A stretch of 64,000 nucleotides of DNA from Lumbricus rubellus. Its lineage: Eukaryota; Annelida; Clitellata; Crassiclitellata; Lumbricidae. A model generated the notes under the pieces. It ran no database searches. It was not told the origin of the DNA and worked only from the letters and a program-made list of their open reading frames with translations. A program made the position numbers and the translations under genes. Of this stretch, positions 36,701 through 50,584 are shown in pieces. The stretch covers positions 4,466,958-4,530,957 of the forward strand of contig OX243819.1 in the NCBI GenBank assembly GCA_945859605.1, given 5' to 3'. The first letter of the stretch is position 1. Each line of letters begins with the position of its first letter.

Positions 36701-39315
36701 TTACAATTTTTATTTAGGCCTAAATTTCGTTATCTGACACAAATCCATAGGTTAAGCATAATTATATTTATAATTTATAATTTATGTTCGTTTTATTATA
36801 AACCAAACGCTAGGTCTTGGAAAAAGACCCCTTATGGTAGTACAAAAAAGCCAACAATAAATAGGCCCATACACCGATTTTGTTAAATTCCGAAACCATT
36901 TTAATCTTGACATAGCCTATTAACAATGGCTGGTTAAATTAAGAAAGTTTCTATTGACCAAAATTAATGATGATGTAATGCGCAGTGTCACTGTGACGTC
37001 AGTTGAATCAAAATTCCCATGCTAAGGACCGCACGAAAACTTATCTACAAAATTAATAGTTTTGGAATGTTATCTACCACTTACAAATTATTTTTAGCTT
37101 TGCTTTGTATCTGTATTCGAATAATATTAGTCTGCGGGGTCTAATGCCCTAAAGTTCAAATTGTTCTCCGTGGGTCTTCTTAATAATTATTAGCTTGAAG
37201 ACCCACGCGCCATTGTCTAATTGCATCATAGATAACCAGCCGATGAAACTCCTACCAAGCACTAAAGATTCTCTCACGAGATTCTTCAATATCTCATCTT
37301 GACAAACATAACGTATTAACGTTATTAACGTTGTTACGTCTTACGTTGTTTGGCAAGGGTTTAAGTGGCTGAGAAGACGTGTAGTCTGCGTTAGAAGCTC
37401 TGCAAATTCACCTGGACTCTTAGTGTAACGCTCGTAGGCCCACCTTTCTCCCGATCGGGGCGCTACTCCCGATCGTTGCCGTGGAGAGGTGGCCATACTT
37501 TCTAATAGGTGCGTTGGACCTGGGGCAAATGAACCGGTCAGACCAAATTCCTTTGGTCTCGCTCCCGTGTTCGGGTTTGTTTCTCTTCGGAGGGGAAAAG
37601 TGCCAAAGTTGATCGAGGTGTACGAGGGCGTAGGCACGGTCCTTGGTCGGTTGACAACCTCCGGAGTCCGGACCGTAGTCCGGAATATCTGGGTCCGTTT
37701 GTGCACCTATTGTGAGCGTCCTAATATTTGTTTCCTCCCATCTTTCTCCCCTTTCCATCAAATTCCACCGTTCATCCTGAACTCTCAGGTCCTCCTCAGT
37801 CTCCTCCTCCAGTAATTTCAGTCAATGTCTGTCTCATTCCCTGCACCTCCGACTGTAACTCTTTCCTTTCCCTTTTCGTATCTGTCATGTCCACAACCAA
37901 TTCCAACATTTGAGACCGTGTATCCGCCGAATCCTGCCTCAGTCCTTGTAATGCAACATTTACTTTATCAAGATGAGCAACCATTTGGGCATAAAGGGGT
38001 TCGAGGACCACTTCAGGAGAGGAATTCCTTCCTTCTCCCTCTTCTTCCGAGTCAGAATGCTCCTTACTCAAAGTTAGTTGAGGAGAAGAAGAAGAAAAGC
38101 CTTTAATCAATGGGAGTCCTAGCTTATATACCCTAGGCCCCCTAGCGAACGTCTGCGTAATAACACGCGGGAAAAGCTACCAGCTGCCCAATTAACTACC
38201 ACAGAGAGAGCGAACCCATCCCTTAGTCCGTGTAACGAAGTTAGAGTTCGTTACATTAGTAGCCCAAATTTCCATAGTTTCCTCTTAGAAACCGTCACAC
38301 TGAACACTGAACACTGAGACAGTGATGTCGCCAAAGCTATTCCACGAATCTGCAATTGTTGAACTGAAGAATGTCTGCCTTAATGTTACGTTTGGCTTCT
38401 TAAATCATTTATGGCTGTATACATCCTGACGTTGCCTTGCTGGTGCATGATGCTTCGATTAGATCTTCTCTACTGCACTTCTCTGCGTCTCTCCTCTTCT
38501 TTGCTTCTCTTCTCTTCCCAGCTTCCCTCCTCCTTCTCTCCAATGTTGCTAATCTACACATTTCCGACCTTACTTCGTTGCTCAAATTCTTGTAGACCCA
38601 AATAATCTATATATGTATTGTAGCTCTTCTTGCACTGAATGTATGCTATGAGCGCCTGGAAAAACTTGAAATAAGGATATCGCCCGAGTGTAGAAAGCAT
38701 TTAAGACCACGAATGATGAAATAGGGCGATTCTTATTTATACAAACATCTCTGATGGGAAACGTTGCTCAGCCAAGACTCAGAAAGTTTGTATATTTTAA
38801 GGAAAGACAGCTGATCGTATTCCACGCTGTGAGCTGAGTGCGAGGTTGGAAGAACAGATAAACAATGGAGGACGACTTTTGTTGTGCATAGACAATAAAA
38901 ACTCAATAATGTTGTAGCATCGAGATGGTCAATGACTTTGAGATGCATGCATGCATACATACATACATACATACATACATACATACATACATACATACAT
39001 ACATACATACATACATACATACATACATACATACATACATACATACATACATACATACATACATACATACATACATACATACATACATACATACATACAT
39101 ACATACATACATACATACATACATACATACATACATACATACATACATACATACATACATACATACATACATACATACATACATACATACATACATACAT
39201 ACATACATACATACATACATACATACATACATACATACATACATACATACATACATACATACATACATACATACATACATACATACATACATACATACAT
39301 ACATACATACATACA

Positions 39316-39349
<34 letters not shown>

Positions 39350-42300
39350 CATACATACATGGATTACATGCAGAGGCTGAACGTAGCATCATACATATGT
39401 TGAAGTCTTGGATATCAAGAATTCAAGTTATTTCTTGATGCAGCAGTTAATTAAAACTAATTGATTGTTCTTAGCGAAGCAGGTGGCATTAATTATCAGC
39501 TGCTGTCATGCGATCCAGTAGAAGGACAGAAGAATATTATAATTGCGGCAGTGAGAAAATTCCACATGCAATGGATTGTTGTTTGCGTTTGACTTCCTCA
39601 CTTCAACGTCATTACTGTCTCGTGCCACTGTTTGAAGACCGGCAGTCGTTGTTTCAAGGACAATTAATGGTTGAGTTGAATCAACTAAAAGTCATTGACA
39701 TACAACTGAGATGTGAAGAGCAGAGTTTGAAGCCCATTCAACAAAAACTGACCTTCACTAACACTCAGTGACCTTCATTAACACTCAGTGACCTTCACTA
39801 ACACTCAGTGACCTTCACTAACACTCAGTGATCTTCACTAACACTCAGTGACCTTCAATAACACTCAGTGACCTTCACTTACACTCAGTGACCTTCATTA
39901 ACACTCAGTGACCTTCATTAACACTCAGTGACCTTCAATAACACTCAGTGACCTTCATTAACACTCAGTGACCTTCATTAACACTCAATGACCTTCATTA
40001 ACACTCAGTGACCTTCACTTACACTCAGTGACCTTCATTAACACTCAGTGACCTTCATTAACACTCAGTGACCTTCACTAACACTCAGTGACCTTCACTA
40101 ACACTCAGTGATCTTCACTAACACTCAGTGACCTTCAATAACACTCAATGACCTTCACTTACACTCAGTGACCTTCACTAACACTCAATGACCTTCATTA
40201 GCACTCAGTGACCTTCACTTACACTTAGTGACCTTCATTAACACTCAGTGACCTTCATTAACACTCAGTGACCTTCATTAACACTCAGTGACCTTCATTA
40301 ACACTCAATGACCTTCATTAACACTCAGTGACCTTCACTTACACTCAGTGACCTTCATTAACACTCAGTGACCTTCATTAACACTCAGTGACCTTCACTA
40401 ACACTCAGTGACCTTCTTTAACACTCAGTGACCTTCACTAACACTCAGTGACCTTCACTAACACTCAGTGACCTTCTTTAACACTCAGTGATCTTCATTA
40501 ACACTCAGTGATCTTCGTTAGCACTCAGTGACCTTCACTAACACTCAGTGACCTTCACTAACACTCAGTGACCTTCAATAACACTCAGTGACCTTCACTA
40601 ACACTCAGTGACCTTCACTAACACTCAGTGACCTTCTTTAACACTCAGTGATCTTCATTAACACTCAGTGATCTTCGTTAGCACTCAGTGACCTTCATTA
40701 ACACTCAATGACCTTCACTTACACTCAGTGACCTTCACTAACACTCAATGACCTTCATTAGCACTCAGTGACCTTCATTAACACTCAGTGACCTTCATTA
40801 ACACTCAGTGACCTTCATTAACACTTAGTGACCTTCACTAACACTCAGTGACCTTCATTAACACTCAATGACCTTCATTAACACTCAGTGACCTTCATTA
40901 ACACTCAATGACCTTCATTAACACTCAGTGACCTTGCGTCACACGCAGCTACAAAAGAAACATTTTCCTGTAAAGATCCTTAGACCTTAGACCTTAGTCC
41001 TTCCACGCATTTGTAGTGCATCGGGCGACACAGGTCCTCCACGTCACTCTGTCCTCTGCAGCTGTTTTTCTGTGTCGTTTCTGTTGCAACAATATTTTTT
41101 ACCAGGGAGGGCTGCAAACCCTCCGCGGAACCCTCCACCTTTTTCCGGGCTTGGGACCGGCACAGGCTCCCCTTGAGGAACCTGAGGCGGAGTTCCTGTA
41201 AAGATATATTAAATATTTTCGAAATCTCTTGCATCCCATCCGCTTAGATCTGATGGGTAGCAATGTTTGCCTCATGCGCGATGAGGTTCTTGTAAGGCGC
41301 CACATATTTTGCCACATGCAATTAGGCCTACATGTATACATTCATACATATAGCATATAGTGTAGTATTATAGTCTAGGGGTACGCGGTGGTGCAGTGGT
41401 ATGTTCCGTGCCATGTAACTGAAGGGTATACCAGGTTCGAAACTACCACAAGCCACTGAGTTGGAACCTTTGACAAACTACAACTCCAATTTTCTGTGGG
41501 AAAGGCAAATGGAAACAACCTGACTAATTTCATCCCAGGTGGCTTTGAGGATAATGGACAGAGAACTCACTATAATCGTAAACTATTAAATAGTTGATTA
41601 TCTCGTCTGAGTCACATTTGAATCGATTACGGAAATCTACAACTTATCTCAATCATCGTCATTCAATCATCCATCTTGTGTAGTTGTGTTGCAGATCACG
41701 TGATCAGCTTTCCTTCATTCAAGTATTCAGCCATCGTTTGAAAAGCCACGGAAGCCAATCGATCGATCATATCTCGTCTCGAAGACTTAAAAGCCACAAG
41801 TGACAGTTGCTCAGAAGTCCAGCAATCTGTTATTTGGATATTCATTCGACTGCATTGAGAGTGCGACTAATCATGTGCAAGACCGTTTTAAGATCTTTCA
41901 CACGAAGTCAATTCGATGCATTAGATGATTAGACTAACAAAATCTTCTAGCAAGTTGCAAGTGAAGGACATCTGTCATATCCGTATCAGTCCATCGGTCA
42001 TTGAAGCCACATCAAGCCAACCGAATCGATGTATCAAGTTTATATATACAGTAGTTACCGACCATTAATCCGATGCATGCATGGGTGCCAGTGCATGGTC
42101 AGTCAGGAACCATCTCCTGTCTGATGTATGACCAAACCAGCTTGTAGGACGTAGGTATAGATTACGGAACACCCACGCTGTGTCTGTCTGGTCTTTTCTA
42201 GTCGTTTATGTATAACTTAATTTGCCTCTGAGAGGCCATGCAAGTCACGAAGTCTAGCAGTGCCATCTCGTGTTTGATCCGAGGTCTGCATTGATTTCGC

Positions 42301-43857
42301 TGCCATCCTTCGTTCTCCAATAAGCTACATATCGGTCTTTGTGATGATGAACTTCTTCGTCTTTCATTGTCGCTTCTCCGCAAGTGTTTGAGGAAGACCA
42401 TGATTCTCCTTGATTGTGTTTTTTGGTGCAATCAGGTCAGAAGCACCTCTAAGGACTGGCGCTATAGAAATTCACGATCACGATTATGTTCCTCTGCTGT
42501 TGCTTGTGGTCGCCCGTGTTGAACGCAAACTCATTGAATGCTCTTATCTACAAAATGATATGATCGGAAATTTGTCTTAATTGTTGCGATACATTTGCAG
42601 AAATGAATTGCCCGGATATTTGTCAGCATCCAGTAGCAGTGGGGTAAACACAGCAGCTGTCCGATTCGATTAATGCATCTATGCTATACGTATGCCTTCG
42701 ATGGTTGTTATCTCCAACAAGTCGAGTGCACTCCTTCAAGAATCACTCACTCAGTAAATGCAACGAGTAGGAGGAGGAGGAGGAGTACATGTAGAAGTAG
42801 GATGATTATGCGTCTAAAATACTGAATGGCATCCGTCACTCGCCGTATCACTTCCCGTCCCTCGTTATCTGCGGCGGACTTTTCTCAAAGAGTGATAATG
42901 TTCGCCTCAAGCGTTCATTCAATGACGTCTGAAACGACTAAGTCACGGAAACAACTTATTCACCGACGTATTAGCGATAGTGGAAGTGACAGCACCACTT
43001 ATCACCCTTGCACCCAACGTAGGAAAGCTATGCCGGTGGTCCATCAGTGCTTCCTATTCTTTGACAAGGAATCCCAGGTTATTTACTCGAAGCCATTCAT
43101 TCCTCCATCGCTATCCGCCACTTGTGGAAGCCCTGACTTCATACGTCTCTCTCTCTGTCGACGCCATACGTACGTTAGTGCGGTTAGTCCACCCATTCGT
43201 CTGTATTATCCTTGCATCCATCCATCTCATACATAGTATTACACACATACATACAGTACTGATATGTTCATATGTCTGTTCCATGTAATAATATGTCTGT
43301 CCTTCTGTCCATCTAGGCTAATGACGTTACAATAGTGGTATAGGCCAAGAGGATGTCGTCATAATAGTAGGCTACATAAATTTTTCGCAGCAGCACGCTT
43401 TCCATAGCGCAAATTAGTGGCGCAACACAATAAGATTATTGCACAAGAAGGAGAAGTGTTGACAATGCGAAACCTATAGTTTAAAATGTAGCATCATCAA
43501 TGTACAATAAAATAATAGTGTTTTGGGACAAAGAAATGCCGCCACAACAGTTACAAAGTCCAGTGTATTGTGTTGTGTTGTATCCATTCATGTATTTCGT
43601 TTGTTGTGACTTTGTGAAGCCCGTTTTGTACAGGAACAGAGTAGGGTCACTACATTTGTTAAACCGACCCTGTGACTGTGAGGGTCCCTCAAAACTGCAG
43701 ACCCGGGTGCTGTTACAGTAGCACCATAGCACCCACTCTAACACGGATCGGTATCTGACTTTATCGCTGTCTCTGTCTCTCCCTGTCTCTGTCTCTATCT
43801 CTCTGTCTGTCTCTGTTTGTCTATTTGTCTGTCTGTTTCTGTATGTCTGTCTGTCTA

Positions 43858-43890
<33 letters not shown>

Positions 43891-46800
43891 ACAGGGTGGG
43901 CCAATAGGAATGCAACAACTTTGACGCCTTATAACGTAAACAATTTTTATCTGAGAGTCTTGGCCTATATATCAGATTAAACATAATTTTCCATTTTATC
44001 ATTCTGCAAAATATCTAAGAGATACGATTACGACTTTGTGAGATAATTCTATTAATGTTCGATGTCCCTTTTTTGCCATAAAACTGCAAGAAAAAACCAA
44101 AAGTCTTAAACTGAATCATTTTTTGTGTGTCAATGACTCAGTTCTAAACAATCACTAGTTCTAACAATTAATAACATTTCATATCTTGAGTGAATTTATC
44201 ACAAGTCGAGCAAATATTCAATATGTCCACCACGTACTTTAGGCTAATGACAGCATGGGCACGAGACGACCACTGAGACCACCAGAAAGTAAGCAATCAA
44301 TTTTTTCAAGTGTCCAACGTCACGTATCGGTTCACGATAGACCAGTTGCTGAAGACAACCCCAGATCGAATAGTCAACCGGGTTTAAATCCGCATTGTTC
44401 GGTGGTCAGTTCTCCGGTTCAATAAACTCTGGTACATGTACGTCGCAAAGGTTTGTCAGTCACTCATTAAATTGAGTAAAGCGGGGAGGAGACCCGACCG
44501 ACGACTCCAATTGGAGCGTAGACTCGGAACCGACCTGGGCTGGCGAATCAAAGTCCACCGTGCCCACCTTCTCGTGGTGCGACCTGTTAGTAACCTTTCC
44601 GTATGGAAGGGTGAACGAACGGGCACGGATGGCAAACGGGGGGAAGGCAATGGCAAACCACCCCTTATCTTCTGCCAAGAAAATTGAAATGATGTATCCA
44701 AAGAGGATACATCAGGGATATCGCCAGAGCTGCAGAAGCTGACGGCACCAGGTGACCAGGTGACATGTACGTTAGCGTTCAGATAGGCAACCGTATGATG
44801 TGAACGATGCGCCGGCGGGAGAACGTTTGCGACCACAGTTGCGGCTGTTAGACGTTCCCGTGTCATCAATTTGTTTAATCATTCGATGTAGAGGATATTT
44901 ATTCCATTTTCTCGAAGGGAATTCTATCAACATCTGATGTGCATTGTATCCTTTTTCTACTCTTAAGATTCTGATTAAAATTCTATCCTCTTCCGTGAGC
45001 GGCGCCATGATGTTCATTATTTACATTCAAAATTGAGAGGTGTGCGCAGCACCAAACTTTGTATTTAAACGGTGCCGTATATCAGCGCAAGATTTGACAC
45101 AGTAGTAGAATGGATAATTACCTTCCATTTAGTATATTGATCACGATGTTCGGATAAAAATTGGTCAAGTTATAAGGCGTCAAAGTTGTTGCATTCCTAT
45201 TGGCCCACCCTGTATATATATATATATACACACTGTATATATATGCATATATATACAGTACACTACATAATACATTACGCTTAGAAACCGTAGAAGCGAA
45301 TGTGTGGTTGTGTTGCATTTGTCTCATGAGATTCTATTTCTTTTCTGTTGTCAGGAGCTGATTGGAGTTATGACGACCATCATGGAAGTGAGTTCTATGT
45401 TCACAATCAATCATCCACTCAAACTTCTATCGAATTATCCCATAAATAATATACATCGCACGGAATCTTTGTAGATGACTAATGGATCCAACTAGAGTTG
45501 ATATAGCGCAATTTTTAAGTCGTTTGTTGAACTTTCTTTTAGTAGGCCTACATCATAAATTAATAGGCCTATAGCCTGACTTTATTTTAAAACTGAAACG
45601 AATATTCGATTCGTATTTGCTACGGTGAAGCAGGATGCAAATGTTTTTATATTAGATAACCGCTTACTTTTAGTTTATTTATTAAATTTACAGAAGTGAA
45701 ACATTGAAATTTAGAATGTAGGCTATCTCTTGTTCATGATGTCCATCTTGTGACATCAGTGCATTTTTTATTATGTATTTATCAAACGAAATTATTATCC
45801 AATGAACAAACATCAACTAATGACGTTGAGAACAATAATATTGTAAGTGAAGGACTTGATGAAGATTTCCACAAGGTAACCATCTCAGAGGGGCTCGAAC
45901 CCTAAACGTTAGAAGGCCAAGCGCTCGAACCAATCCTGGGCTGTAAATCAGTGGGATGCAAGCGCTGAATTCCCACCCCACTTTTAGACTTGGGTAAGGA
46001 ACATGAAAGAATTTCCTTCCCATTTTTTTAACTTTGCAATTTTGGTTTGCTTAATGCATCGATAAAATAATTATGCTACACCTCCTACCAAGTTCTGTAA
46101 TATGAGCTTCAAAAATTAATGGAAGTAGGCCACATTCACTTTTGAAGGGCAGTAGGGCCCCGGATGAACCTACATTAACTTTTGAGGGGCAGTCTTCCTC
46201 CACACATATGGCAAACAGATTGTACGACCCTGATAGGCTTATGCTAATCGACACTGTTCTTTTCGGCTGTATTAAATTATTCGCCTCAGGCTGAGCATGC
46301 CGTTGGAAATACGATGCGATAATTATTTCCGTGACCTCACATTCAATCACGCGAGAAAATAATGACCTGTGAATTACTTTTCCATATTTTATACTTGATC
46401 AACAGAAACCGGTCCAAGCTACTGGAAGGACACACATCCCACGTGTGCTGGAGCCAACCAATCGCCGATCAACATTGTCTTGCGCGATGCACAATACAAG
46501 AAAGACATGGCACCAATTGTCTTCGACGGATACGATTCCATTCCACCAAACGTCAGCTACAAACTCGAAAACAATGGACACACTGGTCAGTAAGCTTATA
46601 GATTTTGTGTTTAAATTATCTGCTCGAATTAATTCCTCGCTGGCTTCTTCATGATGACTCGATCGGAATGAGGACGGAAGAGAGAATTACGGAAATGAAG
46701 GAAATATGGAAGAAAGAAAAGGAAAAGAAGGAATGAGTGAGAGAGAGAGAAGAGAAGAAAATGGAGGAATGCACGGGAAAAAGAGAGCAGAACGAAGTAT

Positions 46801-47042
46801 ATAGGCCTAATTAAATTAGCAAATTGTGAACTACTCTCATCAGAGTATGCATAGTACATGTATAAGGTGGAGTATTAAGCGCCGTTTCAACTTGTAATTT
46901 TTTGTGAAATCTATGAAGCACCTTTTTACAAGATGAAACAAAATTTTATCACAGTTGTAAAGACTTGATACGGTAGCACTTCTGATGAGTTCAGAATGAA
47001 AGAAAATTGAAGAATGCACAGAAGAAATAAAACAGGAGACTG

Positions 47043-47077
<35 letters not shown>

Positions 47078-50000
47078 TTTTTTTTTATTATTATTATTAT
47101 TTTTTAATATCTTCAACAAACAACATCAGATACATGAAGTACGATAAACAAGAGAAGCGGTAGTCATTGTTCTAAAGATGATGAAAGTGCCATTAATAGA
47201 TCTTCTCTGGATCTGGCTCAGCTAAAGTGGCTCGAAAGGCCACCGAGTTGAAGCGCTGAACAGTAACAGAGAGGCGTTGCAGCAAAAAGCAGGTCTCTCT
47301 CAGATCTCCGGAAGACAGTGATAGAATGCGGCCTAAGTCTGATAAAAAGTCGAGACCAATAGAACAAATGGGACCTAGAGTCTCAAGAGCAAGAGGGACA
47401 AAAAAGTGAGTGTTTGCAAGAGCGGCGTATTTAGTATTTTTCCTTTCCGTTGCAATCTCGGCTGCCGCACCCGCCGTCGAAGCCGTGGCCTGGATATATG
47501 ATGGTGCAAGTGTGTCCACCACTGTTGCATCCCACACAAGATGACGACCCGCACGCCATGGAATCATGGTAAGGCCGTCTGGACGTCTGCCATCCGTGCG
47601 AAGTAGCCCTGACGGTTCTTTAATAGACGGAATTCCTGCTTTCGAAAGGGAGCGGTGTATAATGTCGTTGATGTTGCTATGTCGAGCTATTCGACCGAAG
47701 CCGAGAGAGCAAGACAGGCCGTGGCTGCCTCTGGCGTCGATTTGAGCTCCGCAGGCGCAAGTGTGTGGTTCACATATTGCGGCCCCGAGTCGCAAACCGA
47801 CGGCCACTCGAACATCCTCGTTATCCAGACATGCGGTTATTGGTAAAGCATGGAGCCAATCACTAGCGTGAGGCGATGAGACTGCTTTTAGTCGTGCGAT
47901 GTTATATACGTCCACTGTGTTTTCAAGCAGTGACTTTGCAGTTTTCTCCAACAATGGTTTGTCCCATGATGCTTGCTGATTTGTTGGCATGATTCCTGCT
48001 TCATCAAATTCTGTCTTGGAACGCCACTCGGTCGTCATGGTTTGAAAGTGTGAGTCCGGTTCGAGATTAATAGAACTGAGAATGAGAGTCTGGAGAGGGA
48101 GAGTGCTTGCAGCTGAAGCCAGAAAGGCTGGAAGTGCTAGCGAAGACGCTCTCCGAATCCCCAGACCACCCATCTTTATGGGCAACGAGGCTTGTGCCCA
48201 TTGATTATCGTCTAAAGAAATGTTTAAAATCTTTTCTAAACCTTGGTGTAGTTTGGTGTCGTAGGTCTCCAATTCGGGATGCTTGTCGCTTGGATGGCAT
48301 CGGAGGGTGTAAATCATTTTAGGCGCACCCAGCGAACTTCTCAAAATCAGGAGTGCATCCTGTCTGGCTATGAGAGTTAATTTGTTCAGACTCTCCTCAA
48401 GTTCTTTGGTTCTACTCTCAAGACATTGCTGCAACGCTTTTCCCGATGAGAGTGGGGCGCCGAGTAGCTGGGCTTCATCCACATCAATTAGTTTAAACTG
48501 TTTAAATGAGTCGTATCCTGTGTTGTTTTTGCCGCGTGTTAACACTTCGCATTTGGAACGGTTAAGTGTCAAGCCCATAGTGGAGCACGTTCTCTCGATG
48601 AAGTCAACATCGGCTGCGACCATTTCCGCCTTTCCGCCAAGGGTGAGATCGTCGAGGTATCCGAATGATAGGGGTGAGACCAACTGAAGAAGAATAGGCT
48701 GCAGAGGCAGGCAGAAAAGCAAGGGTCCCAGCGGATCGCCTTGCTGAGGCCCCACTCGAGATTGAACCGTGTAGCCGCCGAATTTTAATGCTGATTCTTC
48801 GGCGTAGGATTGGAAACAGTATGGAGCCAGGTCGGGTAAGATCTCGATCACTGACGCCAGCATGCGGTCTCGGTAGAGACTATTGAAGGCGTTTGATAAA
48901 TCGAGTTTCACAACGATGTTGTCATCATCCATGTTTGTGATAAACCTACGGGTTGCATGAACCGCTGCCTCGCACCCGCCTGGAACTCCGACACCCAGTT
49001 GTTTCGGCGATAGATAAGCTGCTGCTTGGTCGCTCGCATATTTGTTGGCACATTTAGAGGTTAGTCTGCGCCAATAGTAGCCGATGGCTATTGGTCGTAG
49101 GCCGCCCGTTTTCTTCTGAAGAGCAAAGAGGGTGCCACCAAAGAGAATCGGACGCATCTCTGCTGGACATTTTCCTGCTAAAAGAACGTTGACCAGACCC
49201 GTGATGGCGGACAGTAGCTCCGGCGCGGTGTCCTTTGTGTTGATAATTTCTAGGACGTGTTGTGGCTTTAGACCATCTGGACCACCCGACGAGCCCGGCG
49301 GGAAATGCCGTATTTGGTCATGGACCATCGCTTCAGATGCCTGATAGGCCTCGGTCGAAGAAGGAGGAGCAGGCATCGGGGGTCGATCAGAGGGTGGTGA
49401 CGGGTGTTTTGATCGAAGCTCATCAAGCGTAATTTCATTGATTGGAGCTGGAGCATCTCCCGAACACAAAATTCTTGTCGCGGCCCTGATGTTGCCCTCT
49501 TCGATCTTAGTCGCTACCGCTGCGGCCATCTTATGTTCGACGCTGGGCGAAGTCTTTGTAGGATAGCTGTCTGATTTGTTTTGATCAAAAATATCCGGGA
49601 GTTTATTTGGCAGCAACTGATGAAAATCCGTTAACCGTTTTCTGATGTTAGAGGTCAAACTGTGTCGTTTTCCACCGCGGTTGGGTTGTTCTAAAACAAT
49701 GGCTGTAAAGGCCAAGAGAATTTGCCAGCTTTCGATTTTCATAGGATTCGAAAGGATGCTGCTAATAATGTTTGTCAAAAGCCTTCCGGACTCGGATCTA
49801 GCCCCTTTTGGGATGTGCTTGAGCAGCCTCGTTGTGATGTTCGGATGTTGAGTCATGTCCTCTCCCATATCGGTCGTATGCTGGCTGCCTCCAATGTCAG
49901 TGACTCCATTATTTCCTATTCTCGGCAGAAAAGGAGTTGAGAGGGCGTGAGAAGAATGGTCGACGAGGCTGTTAGCACCCGCTTCTGTTTGGACCCTAGA

Positions 50001-50536
50001 TAAAACTGCGCTGGGGGCTAATGACTCTGCAGACGGCTGACTAGAACCGGGGCAGGGTGAAGGCCTAGGACCGTGACGATGAACGGTGCCATCAGATGAA
50101 TGAGTTTTAAACTTTGCCCAGCAAACACGGCAAGTTCCGCTACCCTTGGATTGTTTTTTGTTCATGTTGTGTTAGTGTTGATAAAAATCTTATTTCAAAC
50201 GTAAACAGTTACGCTCCGCCTTGAATAAACAGTACGTCGTCATGACAACGTAAACGTCGCAAGCCATTTAAACAGGACGTTGGTATTTAAATGTTGCGAT
50301 GATCGCCCATGATGAAAAATAATTGGAATCCAATCGAAATAAATTGAAACCTGTACAGATCGTCTGTGATGAATAAAGTTTTTGTAGTCACAAGATCTTT
50401 AATCAACAAAATATCGAAAAATCCAGTTCTGACGATGGTTTTAAACGGAGAAAAAGTATAAATAGCGCAAAGCGTAATGAATATGACTAACACGGTCAAC
50501 TGATGACGTCATCTTTTTTATTATTTTTTTTTATTA

Positions 50537-50584
<48 letters not shown>

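Larger units (their letters stand above)
47106..50516 (-). mobile_element. RLE-type non-LTR retrotransposon, copy B, near full length, in intron 3
   Basis: Contains 5' UTR (50166-50516), one 990-codon ORF and a short 3' UTR (47106-47192). (ATT)n flanks both sides (47046-47105 and 50517-50582), i.e. (TAA)n in element orientation. Antisense to the carbonic anhydrase gene. The two outer flanks also resemble each other (GCGCC[AG]TTTCAA and ATCACAGTTG[TG]AAAGACTT). Confidence 0.9.

Noticed and set aside
39764..40935. CRISPR-like array of short regular repeats
   Set aside because: Units are contiguous with no unique spacers, and the genome is eukaryotic; it is a satellite.
42826..43236. 136-codon ORF on the + strand
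   Set aside because: No domain and composition typical of chance translation; lies in intron 1 with no splice context.
44230..45017. Functional mariner transposase
   Set aside because: Frame is broken between the DNA-binding and catalytic parts, and a stop replaces the conserved Trp.
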